64,000 nt of DNA from Papiliotrema nemorosa (lineage: Eukaryota; Basidiomycota; Tremellomycetes; Tremellales; Rhynchogastremaceae): positions 62,001-126,000 of the forward strand of contig JASKOT010000027.1 in assembly GCA_032158125.1 (NCBI GenBank). Reading direction: 5' to 3'. Below the pieces are notes generated by a model that did not search any database, was not told the origin of the DNA, and saw only the letters and a list, made by a program, of their open reading frames with translations. Shown here in pieces: positions 1 to 11,763 of this stretch. Made by a program: the position numbers and the translations under genes. Positions within the stretch are counted from its first letter, which is position 1, and each line of letters starts with the position of its first letter.

Positions 1-2183
1 CCTGCAACGCTTCAGAGACTGTCAGGTGTTATTGCGGTTCCGACGAGAAAGAAGCAGCTTGTGGATGGAATAGAAAGGAAGAAAAGAGGTGCAGTCGACT
101 CACCGAGAACGGAGAGGAAAGTTGGACAGGGAGGTATAGCTGTGGAAAGGCTTGTGAAGGCGTGTACGATTGTGGTATACACCCTTGCGAATTGGTGAGC
201 AATTCTTGCGCGCAACAGTATGCTAAGTCGTAGAAATGTCACCCGCACCCTATCAAACCCCTTACATGCCCTATGAGCCCCGCCGTGATCACTCATTGCG
301 CTTGTGGGCAAACCCCTCTCTCCCTGCTATCCGCCCCTCCTCGAAAGGACTGCTTGACGTCAGTCCCAACGTGCGGTAATCGATGTCCCAAATCTAGGCC
401 TTGCGGACATCAATGTACGCTCAATTGCCATAACGGCCCATGTCCGTCATGCCACGAAGAAATGGTCAAACCATGTAGATGTGGAGAGAGCATGCTGGTC
501 ATTGGGTGTGATGAGCTGCGAGAGATTGCAGAACGCGGTGACGATGTGACTTGCGAGAGGGTCTGCAAGGCATTACGAAAGTGAGTTCGAATATCTATTG
601 TCTTGGGATGTCGCTCATGGCAGTTGCGGAAGACACGAATGTGGTCGAGTATGCTGTCCATTGGCGTACCAAGCCAAGAATAGAAAGGCTAGACGAAATG
701 AGCCGGGACAGGTGCATGAGAATGACGATCTGCACGAGTGTCACTTGACCTGCGGCCGTACGCTCAGTTGCGGCCTGCATACATGCCAGAGGAAGGATCA
801 CAAGGGGGCATGTGGACGGTGTCTCCAGGCAAGCTACGACGAGGTGAGTCACCTATAGGCAAGAAAGCAATGCGCACGCTTACATCCAGCTCATCTGTCA
901 CTGTGGTCATACAGTTGTCTACCCTCCTGTCGCATGTGGTACGACGATCAATTGTCTCTACCCTTGCGCTCGACCACCCCCACCGTGTGGTCACCCTCGA
1001 TCCCCTCATCAGTGTCACGAGTCACCAAATTGCCCACCTTGCCCCTTTCTGGTTGAAAAGCCCTGCGCATGCGGCAAAGACACCTCTGTCAAGAATATTC
1101 GATGCTCGCAAGAAAAAGTATCCTGTGGTCAAGCATGTGGAGAACCCCTGGCTTGTGGATTCCATCGATGTCAAAAACCTTGTCATCCGCCTGGCGAATG
1201 TGAAGACTGCCGACAGACCTGCAACAAGCCGAAAAAGATCTGTGGGCACGCATGCACCCAACCTTGTCATGCCCCGGCAAGGTGTATGGAACATGACCCA
1301 TGTCAAGCTATCATCACCATGAGCTGTGCTTGCGGCCATGTACAACAACGCACGAGCTGTGGAGCCAGTATCAATAATACTACCAGTCGGGAAAAGACGA
1401 TTCTCAAATGCAATTCGGAGTGTGCTGTGCGACAACGCAATGCCAGATTGGCGGATGCGCTGGGCATTTCGGACACCTCGAGTCGAGGTCCTGAAGTAGA
1501 ATGGGAAGCTGGATTGAAGACTTTTGCAAGGGCCAACTCGGCTTTTGTCAAGATGCTCGAGAAGACTTTGGGCGAGTTTATCAAAAGTGCCAAGAGCAGT
1601 ATGATTTTGCCTTATAGTGAGTCACGCCCATCACGAATACTCTGGTCTCATGCTGATGACAGTGCCGTTGGCCAAGCGAACCTTTGTGATTGCCGTCGCG
1701 GATGTCTATCGTCTAGGAAGAGAATTAGTCGATGCTGAACCCAATCGTTCAGTGTTGATCCGTCGTCGACCGGATACTCGGATCCCCTCCCCTCTGTTAT
1801 CTACTGCTTCTACCCCTGCCCCCACTGGCAAAAACCTAGGAGGACTAGCCAACCTTCGAGCTCCGGTACCGACAGCGCCTAGGTCGGGATGGGGTGCTGT
1901 AGCCCCGGCACCAAAAACATGGACCGCTGCTGCTGCTTTGGGGGCTAGCACTCCTGCATCAGGATCCTCTACAAGGACAAACTCGCCCTTGGCGCCGTCG
2001 ATGAGTGGTGCAGAGAGGGTATCTACACCCGTCGCACCTATGGCATCTGCCACGGGTGCTGCGGCTGCTTCGTCGACTCTGAAGAATGGAACGACTGGCA
2101 CTGCCGGGATGAGAGAAGAGAAGGTATTGGGAGAGGTAGGCAAGGTGGATGAAGGGGATTGGGACGTGAGTGACACAGAGTAA
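1..2183 (+). CDS. FAP1: NFX1/FAP1-type zinc-finger regulator, 5'-truncated
   Basis: The gene runs in from the window edge and ends at TAA 2181-2183. The reading frame opens with Cys-rich NF-X1-type units such as CYCG, CGKACEGVYDCGIHPC and CGNRCPKSRPCGHQC, repeated in several exons to about 1440. A C-terminal R3H-like segment follows near 1665-1780 (LAKRTFVIAVADVYRLGREL), then a Ser/Ala/Thr-rich tail. Introns are short, for example about 196-238 and about 1616-1661. Known for the family: NFX1/yeast Fap1 proteins are nuclear nucleic-acid-binding or ubiquitin-ligase-like factors, and Fap1 binds FKBP12. The RING-like N-terminus expected in the family would lie outside the window. The family call is firm; the ortholog name is inferred from the zinc fingers plus R3H order. 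Confidence 0.85.
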
Positions 2184-2814
2184 CAATACAGCACTCGTAC
2201 AAGCATAGTTCGTCATACATATAGACAAGTACAGCATAGTTGAGCATACATCTCATCCAATCGTCCTTGGCTGGTGAATCTGTCTTTCATGTGCATCCAT
2301 ATGCTTACGATCGATCGCTTGTTTCCCCGCTCATTAGGATCCCACGTGAAGCTGGCATGCTGCGCATGCTGCGGATGGGTTGCCTCGGTGATGGGATGCA
2401 TGGGAATCGGGCACTAGGCAAGACTTCGGATACGTCGACAGTCGATTCTCGCACTAACAACCATGTCCCCCGATTGCTTCTTTGGCCCTGCATGACCCCT
2501 TCGCTTGTCTTGGAGGGTGTCTCTCCACCTCCGTCATGGAGCTATCAGCGGCCCCTGTGCTTCGCCCCCGGTCAATCTTCGGATCGGAGGTCGACCTCCA
2601 CACATACCCACATACCCCTTCGAGCATTAATCTCTTTCGGGTCTTGCGATTAGATCAGGTGCACCTCTGGCGAATACCCACGCACCACTGGAACGTCATC
2701 GTATGGCTACCGTCCTCATGCTTCTCTCCGGCATGAAAGGATGCATGGCATCGCAAAACGGAATAGTGGTTGGTGGAGAAGTCTTGGCGGGCAAAGCGAA
2801 GCCCCGTCCTCATG
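2184..2814. other. intergenic, no gene seen
   Basis: About 630 bases lie between the FAP1-like stop and the alpha-glucosidase promoter. Open frames here are short, overlap on both strands and show no family motifs. It probably holds the 3' UTR of the first gene and upstream sequence of the second. Confidence 0.5.
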
Positions 2815-2823
2815 ACTATATAG
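2815..2823 (+). promoter_or_regulatory. TATA-like element of the alpha-glucosidase gene
   Basis: CTATATAGG lies 24-32 bases before an ATG at 2847 and 81-89 bases before the ATG at 2904. The spacing leaves no room for a leader before 2847 and favours 2904 as the true start. Confidence 0.45.
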
Positions 2824-2903
2824 GTTGATCGATACCCAAACCCACCATGCCCATCCCCGACACTCTGGATCGTCTCTTGCCTACCTTTGGAGACGTCTAC
2901 AAA

Positions 2904-5900
2904 ATGATAAAGTGGTACTTCGGTCTACCCCTCCTCCTCACTACCCTCGCATCCCCTTACCCTCCTACCCTTCTTTCCCGACAAGAGGCCCAAGAACCCG
3001 CTATCCGAACTATCCCTTCGCCCGTAAACCACACGGGAGACGTCTCTGCCTGTGCAGGGTACAGGCTTACCAGTGCGACAGTCCGGGATGGAGAGACGGG
3101 CGTGGATGGGACATTGGAGATTATAGGCAATTGTTCAGCTTATGGACCGGATTATACGACCTTGAACCTCGCTGTGTGGTATGAAACGGCAGATCGACTA
3201 CGGGTCCGTATCACGGATAAAGAGGGGAAAGCACATGTGGTCCCGGACGATGTGGCTCCCTGGCCTCAACCGGGTAACAACAGCGTGACCAATGCGACGA
3301 GCAAGTTGGCGTTTGAATGGGTGGAAGATCCGTTCAGCTTCAAGGTGGTAAGGAAGGACGATGGAGATGTGGTTTTCGATACCACTGGCCAGACTTTGAT
3401 ATTCGAGGAGCAGTTTGTGAGGTTTAGCTCAAAGTTGAGCGAGGGGTCAAACATCCAAGGACTGGGTCAACACAATGACAACTTCACGTGAGTCGAGAGG
3501 AGTTTACCTAGCTGACTGTAGACTCCCCATCCAGAGGGACAACTACACTCGAACTCTGTGGACACGAGACGCATACGGCGTACCGACTTATACCAACCTC
3601 TACGGTGCTCATCCAGTCTACGTCAACCAGAAAGTAGGGGCGAATGCAAGTGCAAATGGAGTCTTCTTCCTCAATTCGCACGGGATGGACGTTACTTTCC
3701 CCAATGGAGGAGAGTATATTGAATACAGTGCAATCGGTGGGATTGTCGACTTGTTCTTCTTCGCTGGCCCTACCCCTGCCGACGTTGCCAAGCAGGGTTC
3801 GGAAGTATGGGGTAGAGCCACCGAGGTGCCGTATTGGTCTTTGGGATTCCACAGTTGTAAATATGGTTATGAGGACATCGCAGAGGTCGCAGAGGTAGTC
3901 AACAACGTGAGTGACAAGAAACGCCTAACAACGCAAGCTGACGTTTCAGTACACTGCCGCTGGCATTCCCGTCCAGACTCAGTGGATGGTGAGTGGACCC
4001 TGGACGACTCGGCTCAACTGACCTATAGGACATCGACTACATGTATGAAAGATGGATCCAAACTCTCGATCCCGACAGATTTGCCCTAGACAAAGTCCGA
4101 TACGTAGTCGATAAGCTTCAATCGGCCGGAAGAGACTTCATCGTCATGGTCGACCCAGCAGTCTTTAGCGGTACACCCAACTCCTCGGTCGACAACTACG
4201 AGACGTACCAGACCGGTGTTCAACAAGACATCTTCCTCAAGTATCCCAATGGTGATCTGTACGAAGGTGTCGTCTGGCCTGGTCCGACTGTGTTCCCCGA
4301 TTGGACCAAGGATGGAGCGCAGGATTGGTGGACCAGTGAATTCGCCAGGTTTTTCAGTGCCAATCACGGAGTCGACGTTTCGGGGATCTGGCTGGACATG
4401 AATGAGCCGGCAAACTTCCTCCCTTACGTGAGTAGCTTTGAGGAAAGCGTCGAGCTGTTAGCTGATATATAGCTCGAGGCGAACATCTACCGTATCTCCC
4501 AAGAACGACCTGTTCCTCCGCCTCGAATTGCCCCTCGAGTCATCCCTCGAACCATCCCCGATTTCCCGGCATTCGTAGCGGGTCAAAATATCTCTGCCGA
4601 TTGGGACAACTCGACGACAATGTCCAAGCGATCTTTCATCGAGGACCAGTACATGTACCGAAGGCAGAGCTCCAACAATACCGGCGGAGACTCTCTCGCC
4701 GACTACCTCTCGCCATCTTTGGACTCTCAATGGCTCTACCCACCTTATATGATCCAAGATCGACGACAAGCCCCATCTACCAGCGACAACTCAGATTCAG
4801 GTAGTGGACTAAAGAACATCTCCGACTTTTCCGCTAGGACCGACCTTGTCCAAGGTAACGGAGCGAGGACGTACGATGAGCACAACTTGTACGGATCAAG
4901 ACACGCCATTGTGACTCGACAGGCGTTGCAAGCTCGTCGACCTGGTCAAAAGGCATTTACGATCGCTCGAAGCTCGTTTAGCGGTACGCCGAGTGGTTTG
5001 TGGCTTGGAGATAACCTGTCGAGCTGGGATCAGTATATTCAAGGGATAAGGCAGATGTTGGGTTTCGCGGCGATTTACGGGGTGGGCATGGTCGGTGCAG
5101 ACTCGTGTGGATTTGGACAGAACACTACCGAGACTCTGTGCGCTCGATGGGCTTGGTCAGTTCCCCCATTTTACCCGAGGTCAAGCTGACGTCCCAGGCT
5201 AGGAGCATTCAACACTTTCTACCGAAACCACAATGAGCTTGGAAACATCCCTCAAGAGTTCTATCGATGGAATTTGACCACGATTGCAGGTCGAGCAGCC
5301 GGTCGAACTCGGCTCAGACTGCTCGACTACACCTATTCTTTCCTCCACAAGCACTCTACAGATGGTACACCCGCCATGTGGCCTCTTTCCTGGGTTCATC
5401 CCGCTGAGGAGGGCACGATCAATATCGAGGCGCAGTTCTATTATGGCCCGAGTCTGATGGTCTCGCCTGTGACTGTGGAGAACAGTACTTCGGTCACCTT
5501 CTACGTCCCCAACGCGACATACTATGATTTTTTCACTCTCGATCCCGTCATGGGCAACGGTACCAACGTCACCGTCGATGATGTAGGTTACGATACCATG
5601 CCCCTGCATATTCTCGGCGGGTCCGTCATCCCTCTCCGAACGGGCGATAGCTACACGGCCAACGAAAATCGTCAACTCCCATTCCACCTAGTTATCGCGC
5701 CCAACTCGACCAACCAGGCGGAAGGTTACCTGAGATTAGACGATGGTATCTCCGAAGATGTGGGAGACGCATACTCCGACATCTACTTCACGTTCGATGG
5801 GTCCAAGCTCGATGTCAGCGGGACGTTCGGGTATGAGAAGGAGAATGGGCTGGATATGATCGTCTTTGCGGGACAAAAGGAGAATAAGACGATTCAGATC

Positions 5901-6005
5901 GACGGACAACAGGCTGGAAATGTCACGTTTGATGCGGATCATCAGACGTTGACTGTCTATGGACTAGGAACGAGCCTTAGGCAGATGACGGTGACTCTAG
6001 TCTGA
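2904..6005 (+). CDS. secreted alpha-glucosidase, glycoside hydrolase family 31
   Basis: Six exons join in frame: 2904-3487, 3522-3906, 3950-3988, 4029-4427, 4473-5155 and 5198-6005, giving 965 aa, a normal size for fungal GH31 enzymes. The start at 2904 gives a typical signal peptide (MIKWYFGLPLLLTTLA). An in-frame ATG at 2847 would add 19 residues and bury it. The nucleophile motif is WLDMNEPANF (Asp codon 4395-4397). The acid/base Asp lies in GLWLGDNLSSW (codon about 5010-5012). IPVQTQWMDIDYM and NTFYRNHN are further GH31 landmarks. Many NxT/S sequons fit secretion. The enzyme should release glucose from maltose, starch ends or related alpha-glucosides outside the cell. The first intron is only 34 nt. 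Exact substrate preference cannot be read from sequence. Confidence 0.95.
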
Positions 6006-6566
6006 GGACTTGGGAGTCGAGGCAGACGCAAGGAATAAGTATAATGTGCTTTGTGGTAGTAGGTCAAGAAGAAAAGAAGAGAATGAGGTATACTACACCA
6101 ATGCATAACATTCTCATCGCTAGAAATCATCGCCCACTTACTCTGAAATTGTACGATGTCAATGGCCAACTTGGAATTTGGCCTCGATCGATCCACCGGT
6201 TGTTGACTCACTCTCGACTAATCCATCTCGGGAAAAAGTGCACAGGACACCGCCTGTCAGGTAAATTTAGGTCCTTTGGTGGTGTAGGCCTCAGTGAAGG
6301 GCTGACAAGCTGTCCTTAGCATGACGTGAGCTTCAGGTATCTATACCCGGCCCGCTGCCTCCGTCACTCACCGCCCCTAATAGGTAGCTTTCGGCTGTGT
6401 GAGCGCTTTCACTCACGAGTCGACGTTGCTCTCGACTTAGGTTCAGTTCTCGTACTCTACTGTACTCTACAGTGCTCTCCTCTCTCCGTCTGCGCAGTAT
6501 ACGGCAGGACCTCCGTGTCTACATTTTGAGAAATACACATTGACAAAGCTTACATAGGAAAAATTA
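6006..6566. other. intergenic between convergent genes
   Basis: About 560 bases between the alpha-glucosidase stop and the stop of the minus-strand hypothetical gene. Only short unsupported ORFs are present. A CT-rich stretch with repeated CTCTACTG/CTCTACAG words lies near 6455-6490. Confidence 0.5.
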
Positions 6567-7262
6567 TCAAGGTGTGCTCACTGCCCCATGGCCGCTGTGA
6601 GAAGCGATCTGTAGCATTTCAAACAGACTTGAACCAGCGTGGTGAAAGGGCACATGGGCATGATGTGGGAGTCCCAGGAGGTACATCCCGACAATCCGGA
6701 CCTCAGAATCGTCTGCTCCATCCTCGTGGCTAAACCGACCAGCCACCTCGAGAGCTTCTTGCAGCTTTGCATAAGCCTCCATCCCATCCCCACATTCATC
6801 CTTCAAAAGCTCGACGAGGTCTTTCAGTCCGTCCATATCCGCTTCCCGATCTGTCGACAGTAGAGTATGGCACTCAGAGTGTATACTCGACTGAATCTCG
6901 GCAAAATCGTTGCGCAACTTGTCGAAATCTGCTCTCGAAATCTTGCAGGTGTCAGCTTCGACCTCGTCATCGGTACAAAGCCCTCGAAGGGTTTTCGAGT
7001 AAATTTCTTCGTGGTATGCCAAGCGTTCCGTGAGTATTACTGTGGATTTGAACATCGGTTCTGTCGCTATCCCCAATCCAACGAAATTCATGACCTTGAA
7101 AACGTCCTCAGTGAGTGCCGCCCACGACACGCTGCTAGGGTGAAGTGCTGATTTCACAGCGATGTCCTCTCCCGCGACTTCGCCCGCGTTGGAAGCGGAT
7201 CGGGGCGATGTGTTGTTATCGGTTGAGTGGTCTTCATGCGTCTCCTCCTCATTTACCTTCAT
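6567..7262 (-). CDS. hypothetical acidic protein, 231 aa
   Basis: A single open exon on the minus strand from ATG 7262 to a stop at 6567. I do not recognise a family. The N-terminal 40 residues are Glu/Asp/Ser/Thr-rich and probably disordered. Residues about 75-190 look helical and amphipathic with heptad-like spacing (for example KLRNDFAEIQSSIHSECHTL), suggesting a small helical domain. No signal peptide or membrane segment is seen. Its length in an uninterrupted frame in a region of otherwise short ORFs supports it as a gene. It flanks the accessory cluster at 8.6-16 kb, but no shared regulation is visible. Confidence 0.5.
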   Translation of the reverse strand: MKVNEEETHEDHSTDNNTSPRSASNAGEVAGEDIAVKSALHPSSVSWAALTEDVFKVMNFVGLGIATEPMFKSTVILTERLAYHEEIYSKTLRGLCTDDEVEADTCKISRADFDKLRNDFAEIQSSIHSECHTLLSTDREADMDGLKDLVELLKDECGDGMEAYAKLQEALEVAGRFSHEDGADDSEVRIVGMYLLGLPHHAHVPFHHAGSSLFEMLQIASHSGHGAVSTP

Positions 7263-8648
7263 GCTGTTGTGATGGATCGACCGTGTGGCAGACGATCAAG
7301 CGGTTTCCCTGAGGTGTGCGTTACCTAAAAGTGACAAATGGTGAACAGCGAAGCGCACTGGCGAATGACTGTCTCATGCCGTCTGATGGGGACAAACATG
7401 GTATATGGGCAGGAGATGGGACTCAAAGGTGACCCAGAAGACCGCTGTCGACGCAAGTTGCGACTGAGCTTGGTGAAAGTGCTCGAGGTTTTGAACGGTC
7501 AAAGGAGGATCAATTCCTGCACGGATTTCTACATGTTCGAATCGACCCCTTTTTGACGCTCAGTGGATTGTCTGAAGCGGTTCTATGTTGTTCTTTGACA
7601 ATACTGAAGATCAAGCCTTTCCGCAAGCCTTTGCACTCTCTGCGGTCTGTCGACAATGCCAGGATTAAAGGGCTCTGGAGTGAATTGGACAATCGCGTCC
7701 ACGTAACAGGCAGCAGTTTCTATAGCGATTCATATGTAGCATCAAGAGAGAATTGTGAGGCCTTGTCCATTCGACTCGAAACGGATCTCAGCGCTACATC
7801 CTCACCGTAGGCAATGTAAAGCCGCGAACAGATCAGGCAACTCGGACAGGGGCTCGCATGTGATCAGCCCTAGCCTGATGTGCATCTCATATCTACGTGG
7901 CTATGTTATGCGGCTCATCCCCTTGTGTGCTTACCAACTGGAGGGCGAGGGTGGGGGTTCGTACCGTGACTGGAAAACGGATCCGCCGCTCTTCTCGTCA
8001 TTCCAGCTTCGATTGGCCTCAGTTCGTATGTCTTGACAATGTAACCCAACGTGTATCGCCCCTTGAGTGTCTAGCCGTCGACGGTCAACCTCCCACTTCT
8101 TCTGTATGCTGAGTCCAGCTTAAAGAACAGAGCTAGACCACTTCCAAGATCAAGAGTCAACCATCCTATCACGGAAGCCAAGGATGAAGATCTCTGATCA
8201 AGGTATTCGCTTCGTACGAACTTTTGGCGAAGTGGTGACCGATTACATAGGAGATAGCAGATAGCAGAGGCTTGTAAGTACAGCTATCTGATCTATGCGG
8301 GAGTAAGGACGATTGCCACTCGAAGGGGAATGATCAGGGCGCACGATGGGCGTGAGAGGCGGGTCACGGTTTGCTTCATGCTTATTTGCCCAGGATCCTG
8401 GCGCTAATCTGCCTGCATGTTATTCGTACGCCGTATTGCCGTGACAAACTGGGCAACTATCTGCTGGAAACGCGCACGGCAAGGGGATTGTTTACGCGAA
8501 CATGGCACCCCGCACGACTCGCAACCGATAAGCGAGAGGCAGGCGCTTACGCTTACCGGGTGCGTATCTATCATTCCGATCCCATGATAATGTACAAATC
8601 ATGACGGTTAGGCTCTCATTCCACACAACAGAGAGCAGCAACACCGGC
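7263..8648. other. long intergenic region, no supported gene
   Basis: Nearly 1.4 kb between the hypothetical gene and the SnoaL-like gene. The ORFs present are under 95 codons, overlap each other and carry no recognisable motif. It may hold promoters of both flanking genes, which are divergently oriented. A spliced small gene cannot be excluded. Confidence 0.4.
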
Positions 8649-9275
8649 ATGACAGGTACTACCGAGCAGAATAAAGCTGTAGTGTTGGAGTATCTGACGG
8701 AGTACTGGGGGAAAGGCAATGCCTCTGTGGTCAGTGCTTGCCAACGGTGATAAAATGGCGGATTGATGGGTAGGTCGACAAGCTATGTACCGAAAGCTTT
8801 GAGATGAACTATCCGTAAGACGACCTCTTGACAGGTCTTGAACTCATCGATATCAGCCTTGTACCCGGTGTCAAAGGTCGAGAAGCGGCCAAAAAGGCGA
8901 TCGAGGGTCTCAACAGTCGTGAGTACATTCACGGGGACCCCGCCGACCGCAGTCTTCAGTGACTTTGAATTCCATCCCGTCGGTCCTCTCATAGCTGAGA
9001 ATCTGCCTGAAGGTCAGTCCCCCTCTTAGCCTCGGTGCTTAATAACATTTGAAAAAGGCGAATTCGTCTGCTGCAGAATCGAGGGTGGTGGGAAACACAC
9101 TGGTGGAGCGGTCCCAAACTTTTTCGTTGGCGATCTACCTGCAGCTTCCGAGAAAACGATCCATATCACCGGACAAGTCATATTCAAGCTCGAGAATGGG
9201 AAGATCCAGGAAGAGATAGGCGAAGAGGGAGCGCTCACCGCGTTGCAACAACTCGGACTAGTTAATAAAGCCTAG
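8649..9275 (+). CDS. SnoaL/NTF2-like fold protein (polyketide-cyclase-like)
   Basis: Five exons (8649-8729, 8774-8814, 8857-8918, 8953-9012, 9058-9275) join in frame to 153 aa, the usual size of SnoaL-like proteins. The start MTGTTEQNKAVVLEYLTEYW resembles the first helix of the SnoaL fold. VPGVKGREAAKKAIEGL, FHPVGPLIAENL and the terminal ENGKIQEEIGEEGALTALQQ correspond to later conserved elements. In the family such small alpha+beta proteins act as cyclases, dehydratases, isomerases or simple binders, so the reaction here is not determined. The gene is convergent with the amidase (154 bp between stops) and lies beside an MFS transporter and a regulator. This suggests, but does not prove, a metabolic cluster. 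Confidence 0.8.
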
Positions 9276-9429
9276 CCAGAATATGGGCGGTTGATGCGGA
9301 TTGAGGCGGTCATACTGTAGGAAATACTCTGGGTGATCCGATGTATCCTACAGTACCTTCCGGCCTTTACTTGCACTTCCCTATCCATACAAAGAGATTC
9401 ATGATTCATTCTGGCGCCCACTACAACTA

Positions 9430-11425
9430 CTAAGAACGCCACACCTTTTCGATCACCCGAAGCGCAGCGAATAATTTACAGTCATCGAAACGATAAGCCA
9501 ACAGCTGCAGTCCTATGGGCGCGCCATCGTATATCTCGGGCACATCTACGATCAGCGTGGAATCAGAAGGATCTTGATCCACTCACAAAGCTCGTGATTG
9601 TATTTGTCCGATTCCGACATGAAGGACTCACGATCCTGGACTCGATCGAGGGCAGCGTCGGCGGTCAGTCCAGTCGGGAACACGATACCTGGGTAGTCCA
9701 GATTGTTGTACACAGCGGTGTATCTAGCTGATCAGTGATTAAAAGGCTCCTTTGCCCTACCCCCAGTAGCGAGAAGTATCGTGTCGGGCAGCTGTGCCAG
9801 GGAATGGAGGCATCAGGAGAACGTCGATCTCTGCGGCTTTCCACCGGGTAGCGTATTCCTTACGATAGACATCTCTGGCATCTCGGACCTGCTATGAGCA
9901 CCATTGAAGGATCCTATCTTACCTTCCAGCCTTGCCAAACATCATGCAGCTGAGTGATCTCGGGATCGAGGAGCCACTCAGTCAAGGGGAGTACTCCTTC
10001 GCCGCCCTCCTTTAATGCCGCTCGAATATTCGCTCCGCCGTCCTCAAAGTACAGTCTTCTCTGGGAGAGTTAGCGCTATAGATTTCAGGGTGTATCTCAG
10101 CATGCTCACCACAATATCATAACCCTCTCTCTGCTTATACGGCTCGAAGTCGACCAGCTCTAGCTCGTGGCTCCTCTTGAGCTTCTCCACTACTTGATCG
10201 AAAGCTCTGAGCATCGGGGGCTGAGGCATGACTTCTCCATCATGTCGCATGATACCCACTCTCAGCTTCATCTCGATGTTCGACCCCTCCCATGGTTGGG
10301 GATACAGCGTAGGATCAAATTGATTGGGCTCGCTGTTTCGTACGGCATCCATGAACAAGTCGATATCTCGCGCAGAATTGCACATGGGTCCTGTCGATAT
10401 ACCAAACGCATCACAACCCGGCATACTGATTGTCAACTGACGACTTGGTGCAGGGATTGTGACCCACTAGAAAAGGTAGCCATCTGTAGGCATAGTCTTC
10501 GTCGTCGGTCTAAAACCATAGATCCCAGTGTGACCTGCAGGAGCTCTGATGCTTCCACCCCCATCGCTTCGGTCAGTCTTCCCAGCGCCAACATCACTTA
10601 CGTTCCGACCCCCATGCACGAGCCTCGCAGAGCTATCAAAGCAGACTCTCCTCCCGACGAACCGCCGGGCGAGAGATCGAGATTGTGCGGGTTCAACTTG
10701 ATGAGTCAGTGGTCTGCTAAATTTTGTGAGTACCGGTGGACAACTCACCGTTCTACCATAGACGCTGTGGCATTCGAGTGTCATGATCGTGGTCGGCTGA
10801 TTGGTCTTCACATAGAAAACGGCACCGAGCTTGCGCAGCAAAGTGATCATATCAGCATCTTCGGCAGCGATGGCAATGCCCGTCTTGAAACCGTTTGATC
10901 CCCATCGACCTTTGATCTGGATATGATCCTATCGTAAGTGTCACCGGACCAGTTGAATACATCGGACAATTCACCTTGATCGAGATAGGAACACCGTGTA
11001 GCGGTCCCACGACCTTGCCTGTCTCATTCAATACTCGATCCAACTCTGCTGCGTCCTTGATGGCATCCTCTAGGAAAAAGTCGGTCAGGCCTACACTCAG
11101 CTACCGGGCAGGCGACGACTTGCTTACAATAGACCAATTGATGAGCGATGGCTGCTCGTCTCCCGAATGCCTTGACTACTTGGACGGCTGAGAATTGCCG
11201 CGACGCGATCGCATCCCTTACACCAGTAGCATCGAGTGCAGTAATGGCGAGTTCTTCTTGGGTGAGAAGACCGCATGTCTCGGGTACATGCATGACAGAT
11301 TTGAGATCGGCATATTCATCCGGAAGGCGCAGATCCTGCGGTAGGCTCTCCAAGACTCTAGCTTTGATGGCTTCCCCGTCCGCAATGTAATCGGATGTTC
11401 CCAAAAGTGAAGGATACCTGCTCAT
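9430..11425 (-). CDS. amidase-signature family hydrolase
   Basis: Minus-strand, multi-exon gene starting MSRYPSLLGTSDYIADGE at 11425 and ending VIEKVWRS-stop at 9430-9432. Landmarks in order: LTQEELAITALDATGVRDAI, GPLHGVPISIK (catalytic Lys), SPGGSSGGESALIALRG (cis-Ser region) and DGGGSIRAPAGHTGIYGF (nucleophile Ser). The C-terminus reads GAPIGLQLLAYRFDD. These are the Ser-cisSer-Lys amidase-signature residues. The common GTDIGGSIR reads TDGGGSIR, a mild variant. At least six introns separate these blocks, including about 11102-11138. Family members hydrolyse short-chain or aryl amides, giving carboxylate and ammonia. There is no clear signal peptide, so it is probably cytosolic. It is divergent from the MFS transporter across a 338-bp promoter with a strong inverted repeat, which suggests co-regulated uptake and hydrolysis of a nitrogen or carbon source. 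Confidence 0.88.
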
Positions 11426-11532
11426 CGTGTAGAGGACTCAAAGTATACGGTCTACTGTAGCTCATTCTAGCCATAGTCCTCCTTATAATACGTCCGTAAA
11501 TCTCACGTACTCGTAGGGGCCCGGCAAATGTA

Positions 11533-11661
11533 TCGGTTATCGCTTGGCGGTTACAGATACCAAATGCCGTCGCACTCCTTATCTCCAATAGAGATCTGCA
11601 AAACCGCTCGATCACAAACGGGATAACGAACCGTAACCTGTAACCGCCAAGCGATAACCGA
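11533..11661. repeat. 24-bp perfect inverted repeat in a divergent promoter
   Basis: Arms 11533-11556 and 11638-11661 are exact reverse complements over 24 bases, separated by 81 bases. Each arm contains CGG-N11-CGG (or its complement). A third, weaker relative (GATAACGAACCGTAACC) begins near 11622. The repeat sits between the divergent amidase (start 11425) and MFS (start 11764) genes. CGG pairs are the usual half-sites of Zn2Cys6 regulators, and one is encoded at 13982-15922. The binding role is inferred. Confidence 0.75.
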
Positions 11662-11763
11662 AACCGGCATCCTGTCGTATTGCCAGTCTACAACGCACAG
11701 GGCAATATGTATATCTGCTAGGGCAAAGATGTCTGCCCTAATGAGACCCAACGTCAGGTAGTC

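Noticed and set aside
2847..2903. Upstream in-frame ATG for the alpha-glucosidase
   Set aside because: It lies only about 24 bases after the TATA-like element and would place 19 residues before a clear signal peptide.
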